Shown: piece after piece, positions 1 through 11,064 of the stretch | Numbering within the stretch: position 1 is the first letter of the stretch | How the letters are laid out: each line of letters begins with the position of its first letter | Assembly (NCBI GenBank): GCA_036924285.1 | Contig: JAYKYS010000001.1 | Span: 34,595,501-34,659,500, forward strand | Reading direction: 5' to 3' | Length of the DNA: 64,000 bases | Source of the DNA: Asterella californica | Taxonomy: Eukaryota; Streptophyta; Marchantiopsida; Marchantiales; Aytoniaceae | The notes under the pieces: model-generated | What the model was told of the DNA's origin: nothing | Databases searched by the model: none | Seen by the model: the letters and a program-made list of their open reading frames with translations, nothing else | Translations under genes and position numbers: made by a program

Positions 1-1520
1 CTCCTGCATCCCGAAGCTCTTGACGAACCTTCTCTCCTCGAGTCTATCTCTTGGAAGAAGTTTTTTCTCTTGCATGCTCTGAATATCGCCTTTTCTTCTC
101 TTCCAACAACGCTTCGTGTTGGTTCTTGGCGATGTAAGCATGCACCGGTAGAGCTTCTATCGGATCCTCCCATCCAATATCCTTTCGGATCGTAGCAGCT
201 GTTCTCAGCAACGTCTCACGTGTCATCTTCCCTTTCTGTTTCATGGAGATGGCAGATGACCACAATCCACTTGGCTCAACTTGTCCGTTAAAACCTCTCT
301 CAGCTTGATCCTCAACCCTTGTGCCATAAGTTCCAGCTTCCATCATTGCAACTGCTTGCGTTGATAGGTGGTCCTCAACCAACTTCTTCATCCCTCCTCT
401 ACCAAAGTTGGTCTGAAGAAGTGCACCAGTATCTCTCAACGCTACCTTCCCATCCTTCCAGAAGATCACTCCTTGCTGCAGAATATCAGTGAACTCCTTG
501 CAATCTCTGCGCGGATGATCAGTACCATCGCATCAGATACACCGTTGGATTCAGCCTTGCTTCTCAACCGGTCTTGCTCCGCTTGTAGATCCCTTCTCTT
601 CCAATCTTGTGATCTTAATCTGCAGACCTTAATCTGCAGATCTCGCATTCCACGCAAAATCTCCTCAAGGTTTGAATCATCCTTCTTCGGAGATACCATA
701 GGTGCCTGAACAACTAGAACAACTGGAACAGCTGGAGCAACTGGTACTACATGTCTAGCAACAGGAACCACTGGTCGGACTACAGGAACAGGTGTTACAG
801 CTGTAGGTTGTTGGCGTCAGTCTCCTAACAGGAACCTTCTCTCGTCTCCGCTCCCTCTTGGTAAGCAGCCCAACAGCTTCCTCAACCTTCTTCCAGCTGC
901 TGGTCAATCCATCGTCTTCCTCCCGGTCTTCTTGAAGTACCTCTAGCTTCTCCTGCAACTTCTCATCTGCAGTCCGAAGAAATAGCTCTGTCTTGTTGGA
1001 CTGCAACGTCAACTTCTCCATCCTGGTTAGTCGTGAACTCTATGAGCAACTTAGTAGCTTGTAAACCTTTCGTTGGTTGCTCAACCCACTCCCAGAATGA
1101 CTTCTTGGTGACTCGATCAGAGTCCTCCAAGAAGTACTCATCCATCAAGACACGAGCAAAAGTCTCCCAATCCTTGTAAAAATGCTTCGTTAGCATTTTA
1201 ACATGATCTCTAATCTCTGGAGCTGCTGCTAGCTCAAACGTCTCAATCATCTCATCTTCTGAGACCCGGTTCAGCTCCATCTCCTTCACATAATGCCTTA
1301 GATATCTTGAGACATCTCTCTCATCAAACTGGTCAATCCTGCTGACCACCGCTTGTAACGCCTTTGTTGCCAAAGCTTCCTTCCGCTCATCAGACTGTTG
1401 TCGCCGTAAGAACATAGTGAAAGCTTAGAACATCGATGCACTCGCCGGATCCAACTGCACCTTCGGCAACCCACCTGAACCACTAGCTCCATCTCCATCA
1501 CCTTTCCCATCCCCACTCAT
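1..1520 (-). pseudogene. gag fragment of a Ty3/gypsy element (family H, related to element D)
   Basis: The minus strand encodes a broken gag polyprotein that runs off the window start. An ATG at 1520 opens a Gly/Asp-rich leader (MSGDGKGDGDG). A TAA follows at 1425-1427, and the frame continues from an ATG at 1415 (MFLRRQQSDERKEA). The capsid-like part has the motifs RYLRHYVKEMEL and SFWEWVEQ. These align with RYLREYRGEMEL and TFLDWVEQ in the gag of element D at 40.6-42.3 kb, and FGRGGM at about 0.4 kb also matches D. The frame then shifts several times, with continuing pieces at about 1021-755, 771-466 and 469-44. The two proteins are clearly related but differ at most residues, so H is a distinct family and not a copy of D. 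Frameshifts and the TAA make it nonfunctional. Gag would form the virus-like particle of the element. Confidence 0.75.
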
Positions 1521-2868
1521 GACTGCCAATCTCTTCTTCAAAGGTCACAGACAGAAAAAATCTCCACCCCAGACCTTCACGTCGAGTTCACCACCGTATC
1601 GTGTCAAATATTGCGTGAAAGATGTCCAGGAAAACGCGAGGTTCCTGGCTGTGGAGATGTTGTGTGCTGAAACAGAGACAAGACAGAAAAAAACAACCAC
1701 GAAAACGAACGCTGCGATGTATACCAACTCCAAATGTATGTACACTGCCGGTTCTTTTTCCTAAGAGCACAGAACTGAAAAACAGACCAGAGTGGTCTGT
1801 AACCTGCTTCAAAGCCCTTAAAAAAAACCACTGATTCTCAACCCTGACCCAAAAACACCGAAGCGTAGCTCAAAGTAAGAGAAACTTCCCTTTGCTAACA
1901 AGCAGAGCCACGGCAGTATCACGTGATCCAAACCCAAGTCCAACCACATCCATGTACAAGTTCTTAGCTAAAGCTAGCTACCACAAGCTGTATATTGCCA
2001 ACCAGAACTCTAACGAACTCAAAAGAGCAAAACCCGTAGCGAAGAAACTGAAAAAGACATATCTGTGGACTTTCTTCTTTCGCCGAACGGACTTCAGATG
2101 TCGATACGGTCTCCTCCGCTGACTCCGTTAACCCAAGAAACCTTCAGATCCGACTCCCAACAGCCGAGATATCACCGATTTTCGATCGCAGGTGACCGGA
2201 CCTTCAAAAACTCATCCCTGCGGCTTAAAACCGCACACACCGCACAAACGGATCGTCTAAATTGATATCCGTCTTCCCTGGCACATAGATCTAGCTATCA
2301 TGAACCCAACGAGACTCCAAACAAATCCTCTTGCAAAACCACGCAAGAAATTTGATCGCAGGTAGCAAAAAACTGACGTAAATGGACTCCATGTAGCTCA
2401 AACTCGCTCACCTCACCCAAACCAACAATCCAATCCACTTATTGTCTTTTCCTATGCGTAGATGAAGACTCTCTGGTCGCGTAGGCACCAAGAACGAAGA
2501 GCTTGGCACACCGATCGTGAAGAACAACCTGATTTTAGGTCGCATGCGATGAAAAACCTAACACAAGCATTTCTTTGCGAGCCAATTTCACTCAGAACTC
2601 CTAAACCGTCCGATGAAACTTGGTATCATCTTCAATTTCTTGTAGAACTCAATGTTCTGATCTCGATGGATCCAAGGACCGCAAGTTTGGACTCCGGAAC
2701 GGTCCGAACGGTCCAACTCTCCTTCACAGGTAACTGTATCTTCAAACCTCCTTCATGCGTCTCAATTTTTCTCAGTACACATCCCCCGATCCGTCTCTTC
2801 TCAACCCGTCTTAACATGTGCGTAGCCTGCACAGATCTGAACCTGATGACACCTTGCGCGCGTGTATT
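1521..2868. other. Non-coding leader or possible LTR of family H
   Basis: No convincing gene is present. Lying just upstream of the minus-strand gag, this stretch should hold the leader and part of the 5' LTR of family H, but I could not find a matching second LTR, a TG...CA boundary or a primer-binding site. It ends at the GGACT target duplication of element A. Short ORFs on both strands look like chance. Confidence 0.4.
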
Positions 2869-2873
2869 GGACT
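2869..2873. repeat. Target-site duplication GGACT, left copy, element A
   Basis: GGACT directly precedes TGTGGTG, the first bases of the A LTR. The same five bases follow the last CA of the 3' LTR at 22891-22895. A 5-bp duplication fits a Ty3/gypsy integrase. Confidence 0.93.
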
Positions 2874-3743
2874 TGTGGTGCCCACAAATTACAGGATACA
2901 CGAATTTTTGAAAATTTTAAGAATAATGACTTGTTTGTATAACTGAAGAAGCGTTGTTACTTAAGGTTACGTCTTCCTTAACAGGAAGATGATCTTAAGA
3001 GCTGTTTGTAATAAGAAGTTGACTTCTTCAGAAGACGACCATCTTCGGTAGATCGTCTTCTCAGTTGCGTCTTCAGAAGACGAGAAGACGGCGTAAGATG
3101 GGAAGACGGCGGAAGACACCTATCTTCCAGAAGACAGCGACCTCGAAGGACCAACCACGAGTTTTCGGGTAAGACAGTAGGTGTACCTACTGGAGCGCAC
3201 CGAATAGGTAGGTAGGTCAGGAAGACACCAAGGACGAGAACTCCTAATCTGCGGGGAAGATGCGTGAGGAGGCACATTAGGCACCTTCCAACTTCCTGCA
3301 GCATAGCGCGCTTGAAGAAGATCGATTGAGAGAGTGAGCTTCGCGAACTAGCATTGAGAGAGGAATCAAGTGAGACATCGAGGTAGGAGAGAGTAAGTTG
3401 GCAACTAGGCGAAAGGTGAGATCGAATTGCGGGAGCACAAACAGCAAAGAAAGCGAAGGCGTTTCTGTGGAGCTTCCGAGAAGCTGACAGTGAAGAGTGG
3501 CGAGTAGAAGCAGAGGTGGAATCGAGGTGTGGACCGAAATTGACAGCAGGCGCAGTCGTGTGGAGTCGCATTGGAAGCTAGGACAAGAGCCAGAAGCGCG
3601 CGGAGGTCGAAGGCAACTCGGGAAGCCGAAGAAGACCGTAGAGGTTCTTCCCTCTGTTCTTTTCCCCTCCCACTTCTTCTCGCCTTTTCTTGGTACTCCC
3701 CGCGCTTCCTTGATTGTGTGCAGGCAGCCTGATCGATTACCCC

Positions 3744-5838
3744 TGTAACAACCCAGAGAAACACAAAGTATCGGAAATAGTAAATAAAGGATCGTTCCCA
3801 CGAAGATACAGTTAACAATTACACAAAACACAGTACTACAACGTCACAATGATAATTCAGATGGTTTTCTGTTATTCTCACGGAATAGAATAATATCCGG
3901 ATGAGAGTTTAAGTCTGATAAGAAACCAAACCCAAGTATAAACCTGATAAATCGAATACAAATAACAATGAAATAGTTCTTTGATCAGGGACCTTTCCAA
4001 CAACACAAATAGAAGATTCGAGAAGACAGATGTATGGGTAAATGAGGTAGCAAAATACTACTGAAATGTTACTAGTCTTCTTCTGAAAAGACAGAAGAAT
4101 ACAGATTTCACATCAAGGTTCCAAAGAAATAAGTCCCTACTCTTCCTAAGAAATGTTCTTCCAACTAAATCCTCACTCTTAAGAATCCCACTTATTTGAA
4201 GAAGGCAGACTTAAGACGAAGCCACCATCATCCGAACTCTTCTTACAATTTAACTTATGCTTCTCCACTTCACAGTAACTAATATGTTCTCAGATCTTCG
4301 TTCAAACACCTTCGAAGTATACAGTCTCAACTTCGGCCGAAGTCACCTTCGGTCAAATTCTCCACTGAAGTCACTTCGTCCGATGTAAATGATAAAGACC
4401 TTCGTCAATCAGAATTACACCTGCGACAGCAAACTACGTCCTTCGTAGGTAAATTGCCTTCGCCCACTTTCATTCACACACTCACTCCACAATCTTGCGC
4501 AATTGAAAATTAAGAAACAAAGACTGAAAACATGGAAAAGGTAAAATGACAGAAACTCGTATCGCTTATATAGCCCTTCGCCCTAAGATGGCGGATCTCA
4601 TTTCCTACAAAAGATGGTCACATCTAGACCGCTTGATCACGACTCCCCAGTTGGCGGAACCGCAGTATCTACTCTACCTAACTGTAACTTTTGTCCTAAA
4701 CTGCATAGTGTAAACTTGACTGTCTCTCTAAGCTCCTTCAAATCTCTAATGATCCTCTCCGCTAGCCTAACTATCCTACTCTTCGCCGAAGGATCTAGTG
4801 CTATCGTCAACTCTGCCCGAAGCCGCTGGAGTAACTCTAACTCTGTCCCATCAAGTTCGGTGGCGAAATATGTTGTCGTGACCTCTTCCACCTTCGTTCG
4901 AAGTTCTTCTTTCTAAGTCTCTTCTTCCGAAGGTCTTCTTCCGAAGTCTCTTCTTAAGAAGTCTCTTCTCCCGAAGTCTCTTCTTAAGAAGTCTCTTTTC
5001 TTATGCAGTCGCCTTCACTTGATAAACCTTCTTGAGTTCTTCATCCTTAGTCACTAGCAGTTCTTGCAATGTGTCTCTCTATGACTTCATGTCGTGAAGT
5101 CTCGTAGTCGTCAAGTTCAACTTCACCTCCAAGTTTAAATATGACACGAAGATGGTCATGAAGTACGAAGTACGAAGTTGGAAATAGATACGAAGTTGAA
5201 AACTGATACGAAGTTGAAATAAGGTACGAAGTACGAAGTTGAAATTCGAAGTACGGAGTTTGAAGATAGTACGAAGTTGAAGTCTGAAGTCCGAAGTTGA
5301 AGTTGAAGAAACTTCTTGAAGAACCTCCTCACATATAGTTACTTTCTTCAAAACAATCTTTGCTGAAGATCAACTTCTTCGTCAATTTCTCTCTCGGTCT
5401 CTTCGTCTTTTCTGACACTGTAGACATGATATGACAATGACTTAACATCTTTCTCATATATCTTCATGACTTTGTCACACATGCCGTAGTTAGAGTTTTT
5501 CTCAGCCTGACGAAGTTCTTCTTCGGCCGAAGTACGAAGAAGTCATACCCCACCAACTTCATCGATTCTTAAATCCTTGATAACTTCGTCATTCGGACTC
5601 CGTTTTTCTCGCATAACATATCGTTAGAAAGCTCTTCGTCCAAAGAATCCATTCATGAGGAAATTTCCCTCCAAACTAACTTCACAACTTTGACTGATTC
5701 TTCAAGAGCAGATCTTCTTCACTAAACTTCCTAATTAACACTACTCTACTTCTATCCTCTATCTTTTACTACCTATTCTTCTTATTTAGTCTACAACTAG
5801 TCAATTAATTAACAAAAATGAAAAATCAAGGCTTCACA
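3744..5838. mobile_element. Solo LTR E inside the 5' LTR of element A
   Basis: A 2,095-bp block present in the 5' but not the 3' LTR of A. It begins TGTAACAACC and ends GGCTTCACA, and is flanked by the 5-bp duplication ACCCC (3739-3743 and 5839-5843). The empty site, GATTACCCCACCCCC, is seen in the 3' LTR near 18202-18216. TG...CA ends, a 5-bp duplication and no internal coding region identify a solo LTR left by recombination. A TATATAAG box reads on the minus strand at about 4566-4573 (TATATAG on the plus strand), so orientation is unresolved. ORFs inside it are short and partly made of a repeated GAAGT motif. The family's internal region is not in this window. Confidence 0.88.
5140..5310. 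repeat. ACGAAGT / TTGAAG microsatellite-like tract in E
   Basis: Irregular tandem copies of the words GTACGAAGT, ACGAAGTTG and TGAAGT cover about 170 bp. Related CTTCG/CGAAG words are dense over the rest of E, including TTCGGCCGAAG at about 4335 and 5524. It looks like short-motif expansion within the LTR, not protein-coding sequence, although one minus-strand frame stays open with an FQLR-type peptide repeat. Confidence 0.7.
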
Positions 5839-6991
5839 ACCCCACCCCCATTCTTTCTATTGAGACATTGGGCGCGGAAGCGCTGCCCAATTTCTATCGA
5901 GACATCTCCTTGCTTCTTCTCGAGCTCAATTCGAGCTTCTCTACTCCTAGCCCTCAAATTGGAGACCCCAACTATCAATTTCCCTACCCCCATACCTCTC
6001 TATCCCCGAAACTTGGAACAGAAGACGATGCGGAAGATGGGAACATCTTCAGAAGACGCTTCTTGAACTTGACTGTCTTCGGAAGACTGTCTTCGGAAGT
6101 CAACTGAACACAATTCGTATCAAGAGTGGATTTGCTTTGCTTTTGTGTTTAGAGAGGCTTGGTACGAATCCTGAGTGGAGTGGTGAGTTGTTGTGTTAAT
6201 TCGAGAAGTAGGAAGTCGGGAACTAGGCCTGTGCCTCCCGGTCTTCCAAGCTTCTCAACTCCCCATCTTCCTAGAGAGACTAGAAGACTGGAAGGCTGGC
6301 AAAATGAGCGAGAAGACGTGATGGTCCATTCGGGTCTCTTCTGTTCGATCCATAGCAGCCGTTCCTTCTTCTTCCCGAACTTAGAAGAGAGTTGTGAGAA
6401 GTCTTGCTGGCAGAATCTGGAGGGAATGGTCGAGGGTCGTGTCTTCCCATCATGCAGCAAGCTTCTTCTGAGTGCGTATGAAAGGTGAGAAGTCAGAAGA
6501 ACAGAATGCAGTTGTCTTGAGTCTGTTGTGAGGATAGATTGCGTGTAGGAAGACGAAGACAAGTGAGACCAGTGAAGGGAAGTCTGACTTCGAGAAGTCT
6601 TCCGAGAAAGGCATTGAATCGGAAGCTGTCCCAAGTGTCTTCCCAGAGGCCACTATCACCGCAGGAGCCCGCAACCATCTTCTGAACCTTTCTCATACTC
6701 TACTTCTCGCATATCTTGTATCTTCTGATAGGAAGTAGGATGTAATGCAAGGTGGGTTGTCTTCTTGGTAATCCATGCGAGGCCTTGCTTAGATAGGATT
6801 GTTTAGATATAGCTCGGAAGACGAGAGCTATCTAGGAAGTACTGTTAGAATCCCGGAAGACGGAGTAGCTGTCTTCTGGAAGACTAGTTTCGTCTTCTGA
6901 GAAGTAGAAGCTAGACTGTGGGCACTCGGGAAGAACTGAGCCTTCAGCTCATAGTAGGTGCTTGTGGTTTAGTGCAACAGATCTTCCAGGT

Positions 6992-9060
6992 ATGTCGATG
7001 CATCCGCGAGGCTTGGTGTTACCCACGGCAGAATTGGCCGAGGCCACTCCTTTCCTCAAGGAGTTGGGTCTCGACTTCTTCTTGTGGGATTAGAACCTCG
7101 CAGATCAAGGGCTTCTGAGGGAAGTATGGGCCGCGTTACCACCGCGTAACCGTGTACCTGCGAAGGCAGGACTAGCTCGAGGAAGACCGTCTTCCTGGAC
7201 TGAAGACTGGTGGCGTAAGGCGTTTCACAGGCCTGAGACCGAGAACCGAGGATATTGGTACGAGAAGAAGATCTTGCCTAGGATTGTGAGTTCATGGCAT
7301 GTGTCTGGGAGTACCACCTGCCTTTTCGTGGAAGACAGGCAGGGGAGGAACGGTTGGAAGATAGAGTCTTATCGGGAGCCGAAGAAGCGACTTCTGGCGA
7401 AGTTGTTTCTGCATCTTTTCCCCAAGGGAAAGGCGCAGAAGACAAGGTACTTAGGAGATCAGGACGTGGAGTTCCTGGAATCAGTGTGAGATGACAGAGT
7501 GCCAATCTACTGGGGCGCGTACATCCACAACTATGTACAGACGGAGCTAGCATACTTGGGTACCCCGGCGGGAGGACATCTGACGCCCTTCTTCTGCTAC
7601 TTGTATGTAGCCATGGGGATCTTAGGGAAGATCAACTGGCAGTGTATGGGCCAACGGAGCGACAGGAGGTGAAGGAGGAGACCTCGGAAGACGATGACCG
7701 AGAGGCAGCAGCAACGCCTCTCCCACTCTGATGCCACAGCTGAGGCCCGGCTCTCACCAGAAGACGCTTCTGGTGAGGGAAGACGAGTCTAGTGGGTCGG
7801 AAGACGCCACGCCAGTGAGGAAGATGGGTCACAAAAGTGTACCAAGGACACCCATCTCCCTCATTCATTCAGGATCGGAGTCGGACTCGGAGGAAGACTT
7901 GCTGAGTATCCGATCGGAGCAGAAGACAGCTTCTGTAACACCTGGGAGTCTTCCGAAGACTCCAGAAGACGAAAGATGGATGGGCGCTCCTACTGCGATG
8001 CGAGGAAGCGCAAAGAGGAGAGCCGCTCTTGCCACAAGGAGTCTTCCACCCCGGAAGATGAGAAGAGTAGCTTCTTCTCGTGCGCAGAAGATGAAGGCCG
8101 TAGTGGTGGAAGAGACTCCCTTGCCTCTGGAAAACGAAGTCGACACCATCGAGCGAGTGGTGGGGATGAACTTGTCTTCTGCAGGTAGACGACTGGAGGA
8201 GTTCAGTGCCTACTTCCAGAAGGAGATCCAGCCCGCTATGGAGTTGCTGGAGAGGAGAGAAGATCACTGCCCTCGCAGAAGAGCATACTACTTGGAAGAT
8301 GCAGCGAGAAGCCGCAGAAGCGCGAGCTGCAACGGAAAAGACGCAGAGGGAAGCAGTGGAGGCTCGTGCGCAGAAGATGCTAGCTTAGTCGGTAGAAGCG
8401 CTTCGGAAGAAGTTCAACTTCACCGCGGGTAAGAAATTACTTACCTTAGCTAGGGAATGGGACAGCGGGTCCAAGACGAGGTTGGTGGAATGCAGAGATA
8501 GCATGTTCAGGTACCTGGATAGACAGATAGAAGGAGTGAAGACACTTTATGGGCTTCCCTCACTTCCGACACCTGCAACCGCATCTTCCCAAGCCCCAGC
8601 ACCTTCGACTGGATCCGGAATGGAGAAGGAGGAGTTCGATCTCGCTGTACACTTGGTGGTGATAGCGTTGGAAGACGAGAAGACTCCAGAAGACGCCCCG
8701 GAAGACATGATGTCTTCTGGAAGACAGGAAGACGAGCCGTCTTCCCAGGTATTCCGCGTGGAGGAAGCGACTTCCCCGGATCCCTATGAGGTCGCCATGG
8801 TCCCTAGTACTGCATCTGTGCCTCAGAAGACCGAAGACGCACCGTTCGACTCGTCTTCCCAGAAGACCATTCCGTCTTCCGAAGTCGAAGCCGAGGAAGA
8901 CGCAGCCGCAGAAACAGCAGGGCCAGCGAAGAGCGAGGAGAGGGAAGCTACCTCAGTGGTACCCGAGGTAAGTGCAGGGCTTCCCAGCCCATCAGAAGTC
9001 GAGGTAGTAGCTCCGGTAGGAGCAGATCATGTAGAGATTGCCACCGAGCAATCAGAGTAG
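6992..9060 (+). pseudogene. LTR-borne ORF of family A, copy in the 5' LTR (broken)
   Basis: This is the 5' LTR version of the roughly 770-codon ORF seen best in the 3' LTR and in solo LTR C. It starts at the ATG at 6992 (MSMHPRG) and ends at TAG 9058-9060 after IATEQSE. It is broken by TAG near 7089 and TGA at 7487-7489, both at codons that are TGG in the 3' LTR. A 242-bp deletion (not a multiple of three) removes part of the coiled coil and shifts the frame, and TAG at 8386-8388 replaces CAG. It retains about 130 codons (around 8414-8808) lost from the 3' LTR, including REWDSGSKT and RYLDRQIEGVKTLYGLP. I recognise no family. Function unknown. Confidence 0.7.
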
Positions 9061-10702
9061 TTAGCAAACTCAATCGACACTTCCAGATTTAGTAGGATCG
9101 GACATGCTATCTTAAGGGTGGCAGTTTTCCATGTAAAAATAGTTAGGACCCCATGTGGCAGCATAGGTAGCGTAGGAGTAACACAGTGGAGGGCTAATTG
9201 GGAAGAGGGACCGCATGCATGTGAGGTGACAACCTCTTGTCAGCGCCTCTCTCTCTCTCCCTGGTGGTCGCCTCCCATGACTCTCGAGGCAGATGGTTAA
9301 GTAGGATCGTAGAGTAGGAAATGGAGCTCTGCCAGTTCTGCCAGTCCTGTAGAATTCTGTAGTAACTGAACATACACACCGATTCTACAGGCAGGCAGGC
9401 GAGACACATTAGAGCAGAGACAATCTTAGCGCACTACAACCGTTGTTGGAAACATACGAATAGTCTTGGAATATACAGGAGGGGTCTGCATACTCGCACC
9501 AGCAGTGGTTCGAAGGTGTAGATAGAGGTAGTGGACAGTCTAGGAACAGGGAACGGCATCCTCGTGCAGTCCTGTTAGCTAGGCTGGTGTGTCGAGGAGT
9601 AGACGCAAGAAGTAGAGGGAGTGAGCTTCCCAATGCCATTGTGACTTCTTCTCGGGGAATAGATTGTGGATTTGAGTGCAGCAGCTTTGTCCATGTCTTC
9701 TGGATAGTGGGTTCACTGAATTCGCTCCCAATTGTGCATGAGAAGTGTTCTTCTTGAGTGGCGATGACTGTCAGCAGTTGTGGAAGTGTAGCTTGACTCG
9801 TTCAGTAGAGCACTTGGGATCTACGTACGAACGGTCTTCTGGGTAAGTGATCCCAGAAGACAGAGCAGTCAGAGCAGCGAAGTGAAGAAGAAAGAAGCCT
9901 TCTTCCCGCAACAGAAGACGAGTAGAAGACGGTGCTACAGTACTCATGTTTGTTGTCTTCCTCCCCAAACTATTACAAGCAGGGATGACTTGTTAGTCAG
10001 GATCCGGACTAGAAGCCTGTCGGAATCTTAATTGCCTCTTTTCATCTTGTTTTCTCTTGTTTGGATTTCTTCTTCTTTCCATCTTCCCTCATCTTCCCCA
10101 TCTTCTTATCTTCTTCTAGTGAGCTTCTGATACTTCTATTGAGCTTCCGTGAAGGTGAATGTCGTTGTAGTGCTGCAGGAAGACAACTTCCGTAGGCAGA
10201 AGCCTGGGAAGGCTACAGGGGGCATATACCCTGTGATTTATCTAACCCGTTGGGATGTGAGTGTGAGAATAAGGTGTAACGACTGTTACTAGTCGACTTC
10301 TGCGAAGCCGGACAGCCTTCTGGAGGTGTGAGAAGACGAGCTAAACTCCCAGAAGACGAGAATCGCTTCGGGAAGACGGTATCGAGAAGACCGGAAGAAG
10401 CTACCTGGAAGCAGGAAGATCGTCTTCTCGAGCTTCTCTGTGAATAGTTGTATGATATTGTAATTGGTAGTTGTTTGTTTAGTTCCAGAGCACCATTTGG
10501 CGTGTCTGAAAGACGTGTTGGTTTGTGTGGTTTTGTGAGAAGACGGGATTTCTAGATAAAACCCGTGTGTTTGTGTGTTTGAACAGATCTTAGAACTTAG
10601 AGCAGCGTTACTTGTGCAAATCCTCTGTGGGAACGATATCTTGTATACTAAATGGACAAAAGGAGAAATCCTACGTCACTACATATAGTGAGGAACCATT
10701 TT

Positions 10703-10721
10703 TGGCGCCGCTGCCGGGGAT
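10703..10721 (+). promoter_or_regulatory. Primer-binding site of element A (tRNA-Asp type)
   Basis: TGGCGCCGCTGCCGGGGAT starts 19 nt after the 5' LTR. It matches the complement of the plant tRNA-Asp 3' end at 18 of 19 positions (C for T at position 9). Spaced Asp primer sites of this kind are typical of Athila-like elements. Confidence 0.82.
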
Positions 10722-11064
10722 TTCATCTTAGTAATTTCTGTTCTAAGCTTCCTGGATCTGTGTGCCATTAGTTAGGTTCGTTTCAAACTAACTTCGATTG
10801 TAGTTGAATGTGTTGTGGGACTCTATCTTGCTAGAAGACGGAAACTGCAACCAGAAGTTGATAAGATACCTCAGGGAAAGTTGGAAGAAGCCGCTTCCCT
10901 GCTTCCAAGAACTCCTTGAAAGACTCGATCTTGGAAGATTGCAGTGAGTGCAACCAGAAGCAGGAGAAGAAGACGTTCTGAACTTGCGATCGGTTGTTCA
11001 GTCATTTGGTCTCCCGGATCTAGTGGTAGAAAAAGAGAGATATCTGTTCTCAGTACTCTGGTGG

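Larger units (their letters stand above)
2874..10683 (+). repeat. 5' LTR of element A (contains solo LTR E)
   Basis: It starts TGTGGTGCCC and ends CGTCACTACA, matching the 3' LTR end to end. Without the 2,100 bp due to insertion E and its duplicated target it is about 5,710 bp. Relative to the 3' LTR it lacks about 242 bp (the counterpart of 20628-20869, with GAGA microhomology at the junction). It retains the segment 8414-8808 that the 3' LTR has lost. The remaining sequence differs from the 3' LTR by scattered single-base changes. Confidence 0.92.

Noticed and set aside
5079..5351. Minus-strand ORF with FQLR repeats in E
   Set aside because: Translation of the GAAGT microsatellite-like tract, not a gene.
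7278..7553. Proline- and serine-rich antisense ORFs mirrored at 19644-19919 and in C
   Set aside because: Shadows of the sense LTR ORF. They occur in every copy only because the sense sequence does.
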